DNA from: Ciona savignyi
Taxonomy: Eukaryota; Chordata; Ascidiacea; Phlebobranchia; Cionidae
NCBI GenBank assembly: GCA_000149265.1
Contig: CH003267.1
Span: 1,260,511-1,324,510, forward strand
Length of the DNA stretch: 64,000 nucleotides
Reading direction: 5' to 3'
Of this stretch, positions 1 through 11,255 are shown piece by piece (position 1 is the first letter of the stretch; every line of letters begins with the position of its first letter). Below the pieces are notes generated by a model that was given only the letters and a program-made list of their open reading frames with translations, did not search any database and was not told where the DNA came from. The translations under genes were made by a program, and so were the position numbers.

Positions 1-1020
1 CTTTTCTAAATTATCTAGTCTGTCGGGAACTCAGCTCATTTATGCTAGTTTAAACTTTCCAGATGTTTCATACATAGTATATGATATTTTCTTATGTAAG
101 CAATATTTTATTTTTAGTTTTTATGTACACTTCTACAACTTTAAAATCTAAGTAAACTGTCTTTTTTGGTAACAAGATAAAGAACAACACAAAATATATT
201 TGAAATTTTGATATTTATTTAAATCTCCCGTTCAAGCAGCTTTCGCCTGAAAGAAAGGAATTCATAAAACTCTATTTAAAAAAATTAATGATTACTACAC
301 ATATATTAACTGGCAATTCAATAGAAAACTATTACAGAAAAGATATGGCATATTTGAAACCAGGCCTAACCAAATCATAAACGCAAGTATTTTAATACAT
401 CTGACGCTACCATGTATATAAATTAGAACAGAACAAGACGTAATTGATTACCTTTACTGGGTGAGTGCAAGCAAAAGAGCGACATCATCTGAAAAAAATA
501 TTAAAATAAATTTCCTGGTATAGTTTATTAGACTGGCCGGTTAGTTCAATCGCTTTGAGACCTTGTCGATAGCGGAAAGGTTTGTGTATTGAAGATAGCC
601 TCGGAATGGTCGATTTTAAATTGATTTACGGTCGTCGCTTTAGCCAGGTGAATTAATGGGTTAAACTTAAACAGTAGATAAGTCTCACATGAAGATGGGT
701 TTGGTGCAATTTAATGTTATTTTGTTGCTGTACTTTTACTGATTCTAACGGGACCTAATATTATTTCGTGGGCTATGCAAATGACCAATGCTCCAGTTCC
801 ATCCTTATTTCATTGATTGTCCCATAAACATGTTTAAAATATCTAGTATAAGGAATATTAGAAATAATAAACATAATAGTTACCAAATTCGTGCAGAGCT
901 GCAGCAATTCTGTAATGAAGAAAATTTTTACTGACTTGACGTCTTTCCTAAGTGTTCCTTTGTTAAAACGTATAATAATTCGATGATATGTCAATCGTGC
1001 TTACAGTATGATATCAATAC
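1..1020. other. Flanking intergenic DNA
   Basis: AT-rich sequence without a supported gene. Around 530-660 there is a degenerate stretch (ggccggttagttcaat and a later ggttaaactt) resembling the ends of the composite SINE seen further right. Short open frames here have no splice sites or composition that would support them. Confidence 0.5.
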
Positions 1021-1021
1021 G

Positions 1022-1256
1022 TACTGTCGTGTGACCGAATGGTTAGCGCGACCGATACATATACCGACTCATATAAAGACGGCCCAAGTGACGTACCCAT
1101 CCTGGGTTCGAAACTTGTGTCGGTAAAAAAGGTATGATATCAATAATGTACGGTCGTGTGACCGAATGGTTAACGCGACTGATACATATACCAACTATAT
1201 AAAAAACGTAAGAGACAAGTCCATCATGGATTTGAAACTCAACCCGGTAAAAAGTA
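1022..1256 (+). repeat. Tandem pair of tRNA-like SINE units
   Basis: Two units of about 120 bp follow each other. Each has an A-box-like segment (gaccgaatggttagcgcga near 1034, gaccgaatggttaacgcga near 1160) and a B-box-like segment (gggttcgaaac near 1107; the second copy is degenerate, gatttgaaac). Each ends in a cggtaaaaa run. The same unit recurs at about 25782, in both arms near 11370 and 32610, and reversed near 41150-41360, so this is a dispersed tRNA-derived element and not a tRNA gene. It lies just downstream of the small secreted-peptide gene. Confidence 0.75.
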
Positions 1257-1268
1257 TGAAACCAATAC

Positions 1269-1445
1269 TTACTCTTGTTGGTTCCAGCCTGAAAGACCGC
1301 CCTGAAGTCCAACGCCGATAGGTCCAACTCCGACATGTGCACCAGCTCCTACTGCGTGGTTGTGATGATTTTGGTAGTATGGATTGTAGTAGTAAGCATT
1401 TGCGCTACTCACGAGAGCGACAAGGAAAATCAGAGCAACCTTCAT
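1269..1445 (-). CDS. Small secreted peptide, Tyr/His/Gly-rich, 58 aa
   Basis: Read on the minus strand from ATG at 1445 to TAA at 1269-1271. Residues 1-17 (MKVALIFLVALVSSANA) form a textbook signal peptide with a small-residue cleavage site. The predicted mature part starts with YYYNPYYQ, then has a His cluster and glycine/valine repeats of the type VGVGPIGVGLQGG, ending WNQQE. A good acceptor (ctttactccag, exon from 1458) lies 13 nt before the ATG, a GTAAGT donor lies near 1713, and a TATA box lies at 1732-1739, so a spliced 5' leader is likely. The TAA overlaps a second GTAAGT (after 1273), so the coding region might continue in another exon; I found none. I do not recognise the family. A secreted host peptide or structural peptide is possible but unproven. 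Confidence 0.6.
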   Translation of the reverse strand: MKVALIFLVALVSSANAYYYNPYYQNHHNHAVGAGAHVGVGPIGVGLQGGLSGWNQQE

Positions 1446-1731
1446 GATTTAAGTGTATCTGGAGTAAAGTTAGATTTTGAATTTAGGACCTTATTCCAAA
1501 ACTTAAAACGAAACTCCAGCAGCCTTGGTATTCTTTTGCCAGTTAGTACCAGTCAACGGTCGAATGTTGCGTAATTAAAACCGACGACTTTCACGTTAAT
1601 GTCCGTGGACAAGGGACTAACAAACGCAGTTTGAAGACAACGGTATTTTCACTTGGTTGATAAGCAATTTATTACTAACTTTCCTTAATCTAATCTTACC
1701 CACTTACTGCATAAGATACCAAAAGGGTCCA

Positions 1732-1739
1732 TATTTATA
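1732..1739 (-). promoter_or_regulatory. TATA box of the small secreted-peptide gene
   Basis: The minus strand reads cgctataaatatgg. It lies about 290 bp upstream of the ATG at 1445. A GTAAGT donor near 1713 and the acceptor at 1459-1460 would give a short leader exon followed by an intron of about 250 bp. Transcription start near 1705 is inferred from the usual TATA spacing. Confidence 0.45.
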
Positions 1740-1749
1740 GCGTTTTTTC

Positions 1750-3904
1750 GGGAAAGGTTTGTCAGGCTGATTGACATTTTAGGAGAAGTTCCGCGAAATA
1801 ACTTATGATCCTATCTGATATCCGCGAAATAAAAACTTTAAACGGAAATCTGTTAAATCGGATTCGTTTCATTATTTTATGTCGACTATGTTCTTTTGTT
1901 ACTTTTTAAAACTTTTTGTATGCTGTAATTAAAGTTTTAAAGATATATTTTTCTTATTGGTATGTTGAGTTAGTTATTCACTTATATGGCTTAAAGCTTA
2001 AACTATGGGATAATAGCTTAAACTAAAATAGCAGCAATTGGACAACACACTGCAGTAGCTCCCGTAATCCGAAGGTTGGTGCGAGGTAATCTAACTCTCC
2101 GTCTCCGCAATTAACATGGATGTCCTAATAATTAATGCAAGAAATCACTGTACTTTTATTAAATGTTATAGGTGACGTAACCCATGTCAGTGCTTTTAAA
2201 TTGATATAATATATGGATAGTTGGGCTTAGCTGTTTAAGCGACAAATTTTCAATGCAAAAAGTAAACAGTAAAAAAAGTAATGTCAACAAAAACGGTTCA
2301 AGCCACTTCTACTGAATCTTTATTTTTCTGGATATCAGATATAATAACAACTTATTTCATTGAAACCTAATTTGAAATGTCAATCAGTTTGTCCAGCATT
2401 TCCTTATGAGCATAATAGCTGGTGTCTTCTAAGTACGGCTAAAACTGGTATAGCTAGCTGTATGCTTGATTTGCCGGGATTTAGTAAAGAACTCATTAGT
2501 GAAAACTCTGTGTTTACCGACGTTTTAACAGTTTTTTTTGTTGAGTTTGCCAATACGTCCATTTGTAAGTGTGTTGTATGTATTGACCAGGCTTACCGTT
2601 CTGTACACAGGTTTTAAAGCATCTGTCTATTCTTCTCCTATGTAGACAAATGTAGCATTCTTATTTTTATTATAAATTATTTCATTGCTTTAAAAACTGA
2701 AGCACCGTATACCGATATTGCATTTGTTTATTATGCTTCATACGAGCTAATATTAAGTCACTGCACAGTAAGTTGTTGCATCACAATATTAGCTATTTGT
2801 GCATTAATCCTTAATTCTTGGACTAAACTGTAACAATCCACTCATTGTTAAGTAAATGCGTATTATGTGTCAACAATACCATTGTGGTTTTGAAACAAAA
2901 TCGTCAGCAAAAATAGATTGTTTTAATTTCATTCTTCTTGTTTAGTGGTTTTATTGTTAAAATTTGTTAATTCGCTTTGGTTTAACTGTGATCTTATATG
3001 GCGAATAAAATGCTTATATAAAAATTCACTTTTTTACCCATGTTATTGCATGTTTGCTATTTTAAAACAGTATTATATATATAATCACCTTTGCCAAACA
3101 CTGTTTCGTGTTTTTAAATAGGTAAAATACAAAAAAAAAATTTTAAACTAATTCAACATTCGAGTTCAGAAAAAAGAAAATAAGGTATATTCGAAATCAA
3201 TACAAATGTGCCATGCATAACATCCCAAATGTGGTTTAGCGCTCGAGTATATTTTGTCACTTAACTTACTAAAGCATATGTCAAGCATTCCAATGGGCCG
3301 AAGGTACATTCTATTTGGAAAGTAAGTTTGGATAGCACCTCACCGTTAGGTGGAAACAAAGATCCAGGCCACGTAAGAAAATTTGGACGGTTTTATGTCT
3401 TTAGTTAGCTATTTTTCGCTCCTTCGTTACACTAAAAAATAACAACACCATTATTTCAAGTTAGGGAGACAGAATAAAACGGGAAACTAAAGTAGTTAAA
3501 ACATGTCAGTGAATAGACACAAAACAATGGTGAATAAAGTAATGTGGCCGTTAAACCTTACACCAATAAAGATAAATTGCAACAAAAAATTTAAATCTAA
3601 ATTAATTGAATTTAAAAGCCTTGACTAAAAGCAAGCACGATCCAGTACTAAGGGGAGCCTTGGAAGGGAGGGAATCACAGAATAAAGGAGCATCGTAGCT
3701 ACCGGCGAAGAGCAGTTAATTGCCGGGAAAGGTTGATGAGCAATTATCTCCATCGATGGAATTACTTGACAACTGAAGAATTTCTGGGCACTATGGGTCC
3801 TAAAGACTGCTAACAAAACTTTTAAGAAAAGAAAGACAGTAAAAAAATTGTATAACCCACAGATGACAAGTTCCACTAATTTATATTGCTATTAAACTCT
3901 TTTA
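1750..3904. other. Intergenic DNA outside the left arm
   Basis: No supported gene. At about 2035-2130 there is a reversed, decayed fragment of the composite SINE (acaacacactgcagtagctc, then gcgaggtaatct). The rest is AT-rich with homopolymer runs. Confidence 0.5.
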
Positions 3905-4017
3905 ACGTAAAAGAAGCATTACCTATATATCTGAGCCAGTTTAGAGCGCTATACCATGTCAAAGCGCCACATTAGTGAAGATAATGCTACGTATCATCAT
4001 GTGGGAATAATACCAAC

Positions 4018-4272
4018 ATGGCCGCCATGTTCGACCCAATGAGATCATTCCTAATGAGTCGGATATTTCGCCAACACCAGGTGTCAGACGTCACGTTATT
4101 CTTACTACCTCCTATCCGTTTTAACGGGGAAGATAGAAATCGAATATTTGTGGTCACGGGTCATTACGAAAGGTCGAAAACGTGGAATGCGACACTTAGC
4201 GGGGAAACCGCACAGAATCAACTCAAACTCGACCTCGAGACGTTTCACGCCTTTTGCCTCTGTTATTTTTAA
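4018..4272 (+). other. Conserved island with YY1-like palindrome; open frame, left copy
   Basis: An 84-codon open frame that begins within the palindrome aacatggccgccatgtt (a YY1-type GCCGCCAT core on both strands). The same frame, with a few substitutions, exists on the minus strand at 40328-40582. A possible donor (CACCAG/GTGTCAG) follows after 21 codons. Because the identity between the arms extends outside the frame, I cannot tell a coding exon from a promoter or regulatory block. Confidence 0.35.
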
Positions 4273-4319
4273 GTCTCATAATGTGATAGGAATTATAATA
4301 TGATCGGGATTAAAAAATA

Positions 4320-4440
4320 GTAATGATTATCATACTTGACAAATAAGATAAACAGGTTGGGCACTTATCAGGGTTGATTTGTGTACAAATATATATGGTC
4401 GGAACTTTGGAAATGTAGCGCGGGTATTACGCGTCGGTAG
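4320..4440 (-). repeat. Diverged relative of the 76-bp repeat
   Basis: Reads in reverse as the 76-bp unit seen at 24074-24420 (cacttatcagggttgattt, tgtacaaatatatatgg, then gtagcgcggg). Partners on the right arm lie near 40170-40260. Confidence 0.5.
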
Positions 4441-5199
4441 AGGTGTGAAATAACATTGTTGTCCAACAAAGCGATTGTTATGAAACAATGTCTATTGTTT
4501 TAAAGGTGTCACATGATTCATCGCTTTAGAATTGTGTCAATTGTCGTTCGAGAAACGTAAATGTTGGTTTAACACCTTCGGACGATATCGGATGTCTCTG
4601 GAGCGCCACCTGCCGATCCTTATCAAATGCATTGAAGCGGAAAAAACAATGACATCATTAAAATCTTAATCTTGCCAAACACCTGCTCATCTGCGCCTTT
4701 CTAAATTTAGCGGAGTTTACATGTTCACGGACAACCTTTGATATGCGCGTTCACACAGAACCACCAATAATAATGTACGGTACGGGTGGCTCGCTTGTGG
4801 AGGTTGCAGCCGCATCACGATTGGATGTCAGTGTTTCCAGCTGCGCTAATATTGTGTCTGGCAACACTGGAACTAATACCACAGCTGGTCGCCTAATAAT
4901 GGACAAAGCGATTTTATTTTTTCAAAGACTACACAGATTATCAATTACTATCCATGTGCATTTGTATAATGCTAATATAGATGTCATTTTTACAAATTTT
5001 ACGATTTTGATTTTAGGTGTTTTTTTCTAGGATTATAATTCTAGAAAAAGGACTGACTACTCTTATGACGTAACAGTCGATTGATTTACAGATCACATCA
5101 TATACTAATCCCACAATCCAACGTAATAATGTAATATGACGAAACAGTCAACCCAAGGTAAAAATGTAATTCGGGTTCAAAATTTCTATGGGTCGATTT

Positions 5200-5790
5200 T
5201 TTTACTGTCGTGACGTCATGTACAATGTGACGTAACATGCAACCGTGTCACGTCGACAAGGTTTAGTGACAGCTTTTGGTGAGAATAAAACAAGTCATTG
5301 GGGAATTCCCGGGAAAACGAGGTTAAAAGTAATATCGAACCAATCGTTCGCGTTAAAGGGATTTCCCCGATTACGCTGTCATTTAAGACGTGTGTCAAAA
5401 TTAATTGAAGATTTTCTGCAGAGAAGCGAAGAGTCAAAATATCGGCGCCAACTTGGAAATCGAACACGACGCTAAAGAAATAATCTTACATTGTGTCGTA
5501 ATGACGGAAACAAGTGTGGCGTCACAAGAGATATTGTTCTGCAGCGTTCACACGAATGGACGCAGACATCGACTGAATGGATCGGATGTTCCGCGGGAAT
5601 CGGACGCCACAGTCGCGGCAGACTTGTTGTGATGGCGTCGACACAAATAATGAGCTTTAATATGCGAACGGATATTTTGGTTCAAGATCAGCGTGGGAGG
5701 ATTTTAACTTCTTTTCCATTTTCCTGTAAACAGCAAATTCCAAAAATTCTAAAAAGCAGACTCTGTATAATTGAGTCACTTTGCTTTCTA
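5200..5790 (+). other. Conserved island shared by both arms (open frames in two phases)
   Basis: Matches the reverse complement of 38640-39220 at roughly 90% or better by eye. Two overlapping frames stay open in both arms (5405-5632 and 5491-5802). Differences between arms include changes that alter amino acids in either frame, so coding status is undecided. The island starts next to a gtgacgtcatg CRE-like site and contains ggggaattcccgggaa, an NF-kB-like GGGGAATTCCC. No product recognised. Confidence 0.35.
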
Positions 5791-5953
5791 AACAAATTCT
5801 AGACCTCTTAAAAACAAACTACATTGTGTATACTGTATATGATCAAATTAGTTATTCGTCGCTTTTATACATTTTTTTTATAAAGTTTTTTTTTGTAATA
5901 AACAAGCAAAACAAGAATGCTAGCAATCCAATCTTTCTTGCATGAGTCTAAAC

Positions 5954-6152
5954 CAGGGATGGGCAACTTCTTTAATCGTCTGGCCAGATGTGGAAAAATG
6001 AAGTCCATGGTGGGCCGGATTATTACATGAATAGTATTTAATATCCTAATTTCATATTTATTCACTAATGCAAGAGCCACATCACAGGGTATGGTTAGAT
6101 CCAGTCTTGGGGCCGGTTAAAATTCATTCACGGACCGTATGTTGCCCATGGG
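5954..6152. mobile_element. hAT-type MITE, 199 bp
   Basis: Begins cagggatgggcaac and ends gttgcccatggg, imperfect inverted ends typical of hAT elements. It is flanked on both sides by the 8-bp direct repeat GTCTAAAC (5946-5953 and 6153-6160). No coding capacity. Found in the left arm only. Confidence 0.75.
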
Positions 6153-6891
6153 GTCTAAACCAACGAAAGTTCAATGTTTAATATATTGTTGCATTAAAGC
6201 GGTGTAATAACATGTAATATGTGATTGTAACTGATTCGTGATTTATCTTGGCGGGTGATGGGTGGGTGCTTATTTGTTTGTCATATGATCAACATCAACA
6301 CCTATGATCCCCAACAACACCTATGATCAACAACAACACTTATTATCAACAACATCACCTATAATCAACATCCATAATCAGCAATATTTATTATATTCTA
6401 AGAGTATAAGAGTCGAGAAGAACTGAGATTTTGTGATTTTTCAGTTGATTTCTACGTGCGGGTGTTTGACCTTCTAATGGGATTATACGAATCCCGACAC
6501 CCGGGCCGATGGCTGTCGCTATTAGCAAGACGCGCAGACGCCTCAAGGGTCACGTAAAGGTCCATTTTGACGTAACTTGACACTGGGTCACGTGATTAGG
6601 GTGTGAAATCGCCGGGTTTGTTGTAAACGCTTCATTAATCAACAGCATTTTTAAGAGCTAAAATAATAAAACCTAAAACATTCAATTTTAGAACCCGATT
6701 TACCGCAAAGACACGGATGCGTGTGATAAACAGTGTTATACGTATCATCAGATAAATCATAGACAAGTTTTCTATAAGACATATTAAAAGATTTTGTCTA
6801 TAGCTAAAGGTAAGGTAGATATTGGAGCGGTTAAGCTGTTACGTGTAGTTAAGTGGCGCGCTTAACCATGGGCCCTTATACAGACAGCGTA

Positions 6892-7154
6892 GGTGGCGCG
6901 CTTAACCAGACAAGCTTGGACAGGTCTTAATTACTTCACACTTGCTGTAATAGATGTCGGTCACCGCATCCGCTTCACGTTCCCAACAAAGAGAGCAATG
7001 GATCAAATTCTTTGCCTCCACTTTGTTAAACAAAGTGTCTTCGTTCTCTCGCAAGTAACACAATACCTCATTGTTACGTCACAAACTCTTAACAATTTAA
7101 CGCGAGAGCTTCACACCTTGAAACAACGGAAATGAATTAATTTAGTTTCGAAAT
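6892..7154 (+). promoter_or_regulatory. Near-identical 263-bp island, left copy
   Basis: Apart from one G/A difference near the start, I see no mismatch against the reverse complement of 37068-37331, while flanking DNA is clearly diverged. It contains the perfect palindrome CACTTTGTT-A-AACAAAGTG at 7019-7037 (two opposed Sox/TCF-like cores) and a second aacaaag nearby. An 80-codon frame (6893-7135) is open in both copies. Since the bases themselves are identical, this does not prove coding. Candidate distal regulatory element or short exon. Confidence 0.45.
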
Positions 7155-7189
7155 TAAAATTAAAACTATGGAGTATTATATTTCTTTAG

Positions 7190-7790
7190 GATATCATATC
7201 GTGTCGAAACTACGGGAAGCATTTTAAAAATATTGCGAATTATTAACCCGGACTCGATGAAGACTTAATATTTATCGACCTTTGATGGCTTCATTAGACG
7301 CAAGCATTTCCCGGTAACCAACTTTAAGATATACCTTGTCTGTTGTCGTGTTCACAGCAATAACATAAAGTTTAATCAGCAGAGACATCGTGTTGTACAT
7401 TCGTCGGTATGATGAAACGTCACTGCTGGTTGGAATAAGATTTAGTCAGCGTACCGCCATCTTGAATTTACGAGCGGGATGAAAATCGTATGAAAATCGA
7501 TTTGTTGGATCGTAAATTGTCGTCGAGATAGACAACAATACCTTGCTTCGTGGAGCTATATTTTGCACTCTTGTTAAAGCCTTGGGTAAACTATACTAAC
7601 TTCAAACATCCCGACATGATAATATTTTACACCATCAGATTTAAAACCTGTGTCAATAGATATATAAATCCTATTTTTCTTCTGACATCAGCTTTAATAT
7701 TAAACCATATATTTTCATGTCTCTTTACCAAGTTCATATAAAATGTGTTCTTGTATTTTATCAAATCAGAAGAGTCCTTCCGTATCGTTT
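7190..7790. other. Conserved island with a second YY1-like motif
   Basis: Matches the reverse complement of 36300-36900. Near 7447 the sequence reads ccgccatcttg, a YY1-type core, and the right arm reads caagatggcgg near 36607. No reading frame stands out. Confidence 0.4.
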
Positions 7791-8499
7791 CGTGGATATC
7801 GCTAATTAATATGTGACGAACATAAATAAGGGGCGCGCTTATCCAGGACTTACTGAACAGAGTTGATTTTAGGGACTGAAAATCTCCCATATATTTATAG
7901 GACTAACTTGAACCAACAACGTGTGAGGTCGATGTAGCGAAATCACCCAATAATGATCTCAGATAACAACCTCAATTAGGTTTCGGATCAAACAACGATT
8001 CGACTCCGCGATATCCACGGTTCGAGCCACCGAGGCGTGAAAGCGGCAGTTTCGACACTAAACTCGCATCACAATCTAAGCTTTTGAAAAGCGGTACATT
8101 GTAGTTGACATTGCTACCATAAAACCAGTCCAAACCGGTCTATTCCGGTTCCCACATGCCAAGTATCGCCTGCTAACCCTACATTATCAGATTTCTACGA
8201 CATCATGATAAGTATTCAAGAAACAAAATGTTTGGACCAGGTAATTCCTTAATGAGCTGGATTACATAAATGTATTCAATTCTATGTAAAATTATGTTTG
8301 TTTTATTAGGGGCCAAACATTTAAAACGCCAAAAAATACAATAGCTTGTGCGCTTAAAGCACATTTTAGAAGCTATTTTAGGATTTTCTAGCGAGTTATC
8401 TTAGGATAGGATACTAATGTTTATTTGCGTGAAAAGAAAATCGCAAGGTGCTATAAAACACGGGCAATAGTAAGAATATCTCTCACCCACTGTCGTATA

Positions 8500-8705
8500 C
8501 AGGGGCTATTGCAATGTGATATGTATGATATTTAAGGCGCCCCTTTAATTTGGTAGGGCATATTAATTCACTGGGTCCATGCAATGTTGGTTAATTGCCT
8601 CGCTCAAGGACACAACCAAATAACTAGCTTACGACCACTTACGTTCCTACAACACGTCGGTTTACCGGCAATGCACTAACCCACAAATTCTTCGGTTGGG
8701 CAGCA
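8500..8705 (+). repeat. Composite SINE copy, left-arm insertion
   Basis: Contains the family landmarks in order: ggggctattgcaatgtg, the Cctttaatt tract, a tgcctcgctcaaggacacaa segment and a degenerate tRNA-like end (cactaacccacaa). The corresponding place in the right arm has unrelated sequence, so it inserted after the duplication or was lost on the right. Confidence 0.6.
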
Positions 8706-8906
8706 ATTTGACCAAGCCTACAATATACAGGGCGGGTATTCTACATTTAGTTTAAATAACTTTATACTAAACTACCTGTAAAATATGCCATTAACCGAAA
8801 TCATCTAAGTGAAGCATTAGTACAGCCACGAACTGGCATCGTTAGGTCGCCGGATCCGATTCCGAAGTTGATTGCTGAGATAATTGGTTTGATTTGAAGT
8901 GTTTAC

Positions 8907-9225
8907 CTTTCGTGCCACCCGAATTCTGCTCAGCGTGTATCGTCCCCCAACAGCAGCAGATTTGTTGGGACTGGTGGCCGCTTGGATGGAACTTTCCCAC
9001 GTGAGTAAGCCAGCTAAGCGGTGCCGAGTTACACTGCCAGGTGCGGCTTGTATGGTGTGAGCGAGCGACGTTGCTAAACAATCTGCTTTGTCGTCCTTTG
9101 TCCACGCGGCGAGTTTATTCACGTAAAGATAACATTCTTTGAGCAGCTCATTAACGATCGGTCGGAAATGCAGAGCTGAACAAACTACAACAGTCGCTGA
9201 GTGCTTTAATGGATTCTTAACAAGT
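8907..9225 (-). pseudogene. Exon-like unit, left copy (unrecognised)
   Basis: Bounded by a good acceptor (gtttaatctcag) and a donor (CGAAAG/GTAAAC). It is open for 106 codons after one leading base, including CYLYVNKLAAWTKDDKADCL and HRLAGLLTWESSIQAA. The right-arm copy at 33503-33828 has a 7-bp insertion (actcacg) just before the donor, which changes the exit phase. About half of the six base differences change residues, so strong protein constraint is not evident. It may be one exon of a duplicated gene whose other exons I could not find, or a relic. No family recognised. Confidence 0.35.
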
Positions 9226-9404
9226 CTGAGATTAAACAAGAGATTCTTCTACAAACATGAAACACATTGAATTAGTTCACAGCTAACTAAACTCGATTAT
9301 AACGAGAAGAATCTTAATCGAAACTGCGATTTAAATTACCCGAGAGTCAAAACCGATCAAATAGCGAACTGAATAAAATATATTTTCTCTACTAAAATCT
9401 AATT

Positions 9405-9522
9405 CGTATTGTCCAAACAAAATCTTTTCAAAATCGACACAAAAATAACTGTTTGCATACCATCTACTTAATTTCAAGCCGACTAATTTCCCGTAATGTG
9501 ATTGAGTAAAATTAAAACAACA
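9405..9522 (+). repeat. 115-bp direct repeat, copy 1 (left arm)
   Basis: The stretch from attgtccaaacaaaatc through aagccgactaatttccc recurs at 10832-10950 in the same orientation. The right arm has a single copy (33120-33240) whose two flanks match the outer flank of each left copy. The 1.3 kb between the two left copies is therefore an insertion here or a deletion on the right. Confidence 0.7.
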
Positions 9523-10831
9523 TTTTTTTGTAATACACATCACCTGTCTAAGATCCACATAATATGAATTTATGTTCCACATATACCTCTGTCACAATGT
9601 TTCCGTTCATTTACATTGTGCATTGATGTGATTGCCCGGTGACCAATGCTTATGATACTTGCCTGGCGCTGTTGATCCCTTTCCGCTCAAAATCTCCGAT
9701 ATATTACCCTTGGAGTGAGTGCAATGTATTGAGTTCGTTGTTTTGAATATTTATACTACTTAATACAAGCCTTTTTATAAAAAATACAAGCCTTTTTATA
9801 GAGAATTGTGAAAGCTGACTACAGGTTATCGAGATACCTATAAAGTGTAGCACGAGTATATGTGATCATCATGACCTGTATATACGAGCCACATAAAAAA
9901 AATATGCGTTCACCTTCCAGAAGTTTCGACCACCAATCTGGTGTAGTCTTCGTTCGCACCCATCAAACACACGCTGTTTCGATAATATTAAGTATTTTTA
10001 ATTCCGAGTATAATGCCTTGTTTTTTTAAAATAATGTAAGCAATTAATACAAAACAACATATCAGTTTTCAATGTAAAGGAATGATTATTCCATTTGTCA
10101 ATCACATAAATTCATTTTCTGTTCGAATCTACCAAATATTTCGTCATTAATTTTTATTACTTCGTTTTTGTAGCTAATTATTCCGAGCTAATCAAGTGGA
10201 ATAACAAATCACTTTGCTATAAAAACACATTTTGTGCATTTTGGACAAAATTTATAAGGTTTTATTTAATACTGTAAAAAAACGATGGTAAAACAGAAAT
10301 TGACAACCTTGGGTATAAAAGGAAATGTTCGTTAAAATTTGATTAGGCAAAGCAATATAGGATTCATATTGTAATGGTCAAGTTCTTTTTAGCAAATCTT
10401 GGTTTCTATAATCTGGAAATAGATAATTTTGAAAAATATTCGCGGAATCCGCCCCGTTTCCGCCATTATTCTACTATTCCACTATTTTGAAGACTTGGAC
10501 ACGACCGATTGGTTTCACATCAACCGAGAAAGACCCCATTATGACGAAACGGAAACATTTGTGACAAAACAAACACAGGTTGACGGATTGAACGATTTCT
10601 GTCAGGTGGCAACCAATTACATCAATAAATCATGAAAATAATGGTTACAATTTATCAATTAAATAACTAAGAAAAAAAATTAAATTATTTTGTAATAGTG
10701 TCCATATTAAATTTTTTATCTAAACGTCGGCGTATTTTTAACTATTGGATTGCCGTTTAAACGTTTTTTTAAGTGTAAATATATTTGAAGGAAGATATGT
10801 CGATATAACTTCTCACACAAATTACCTTGTC

Positions 10832-10950
10832 TTGTCAAAACAAAATCTTTTCAAAATCGACACAAAAATAATTGTTTGTATACCATCTACTTAATTTCAA
10901 GCCGAATAATTTCCCGGAACGTGATTGGGTTAAATTAAACCAACATTTTC
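10832..10950 (+). repeat. 115-bp direct repeat, copy 2 (left arm)
   Basis: Second copy of the repeat at 9405-9522. The sequence between the copies (9523-10831) is AT-rich with no supported gene, and the 68-codon frame at 10429-10635 has no partner in the right arm. Confidence 0.7.
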
Positions 10951-11255
10951 ACGGATGAGTGATTGCAGACGACAGTAAACACGCCAGGTGTCACGTGACG
11001 TGCTGGTTATTGGAGAGACATGGTAAACAACGTTGCCTCGTTAGAATGACGCAACCGGAGAAGATAAACTTGAAAATTATTTCAAACTAGTCGGCGACGA
11101 ACCATCCGATATCATCTGGTTGGATGATCTCCTTTCTATGAGTCTCGATAGGATATGACGTTTGCATATTTTTATAATTGTTAAATAATATGATAATAGT
11201 CCTACACTGTAAGGCCAAATATCGGGGTTAAACCTCTTCACACTCCGACTAAGCT

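Noticed and set aside
1022..1256. Functional tRNA genes from A- and B-box-like motifs
   Set aside because: No cloverleaf with matching acceptor stem could be folded by eye, and the unit recurs as a dispersed repeat.
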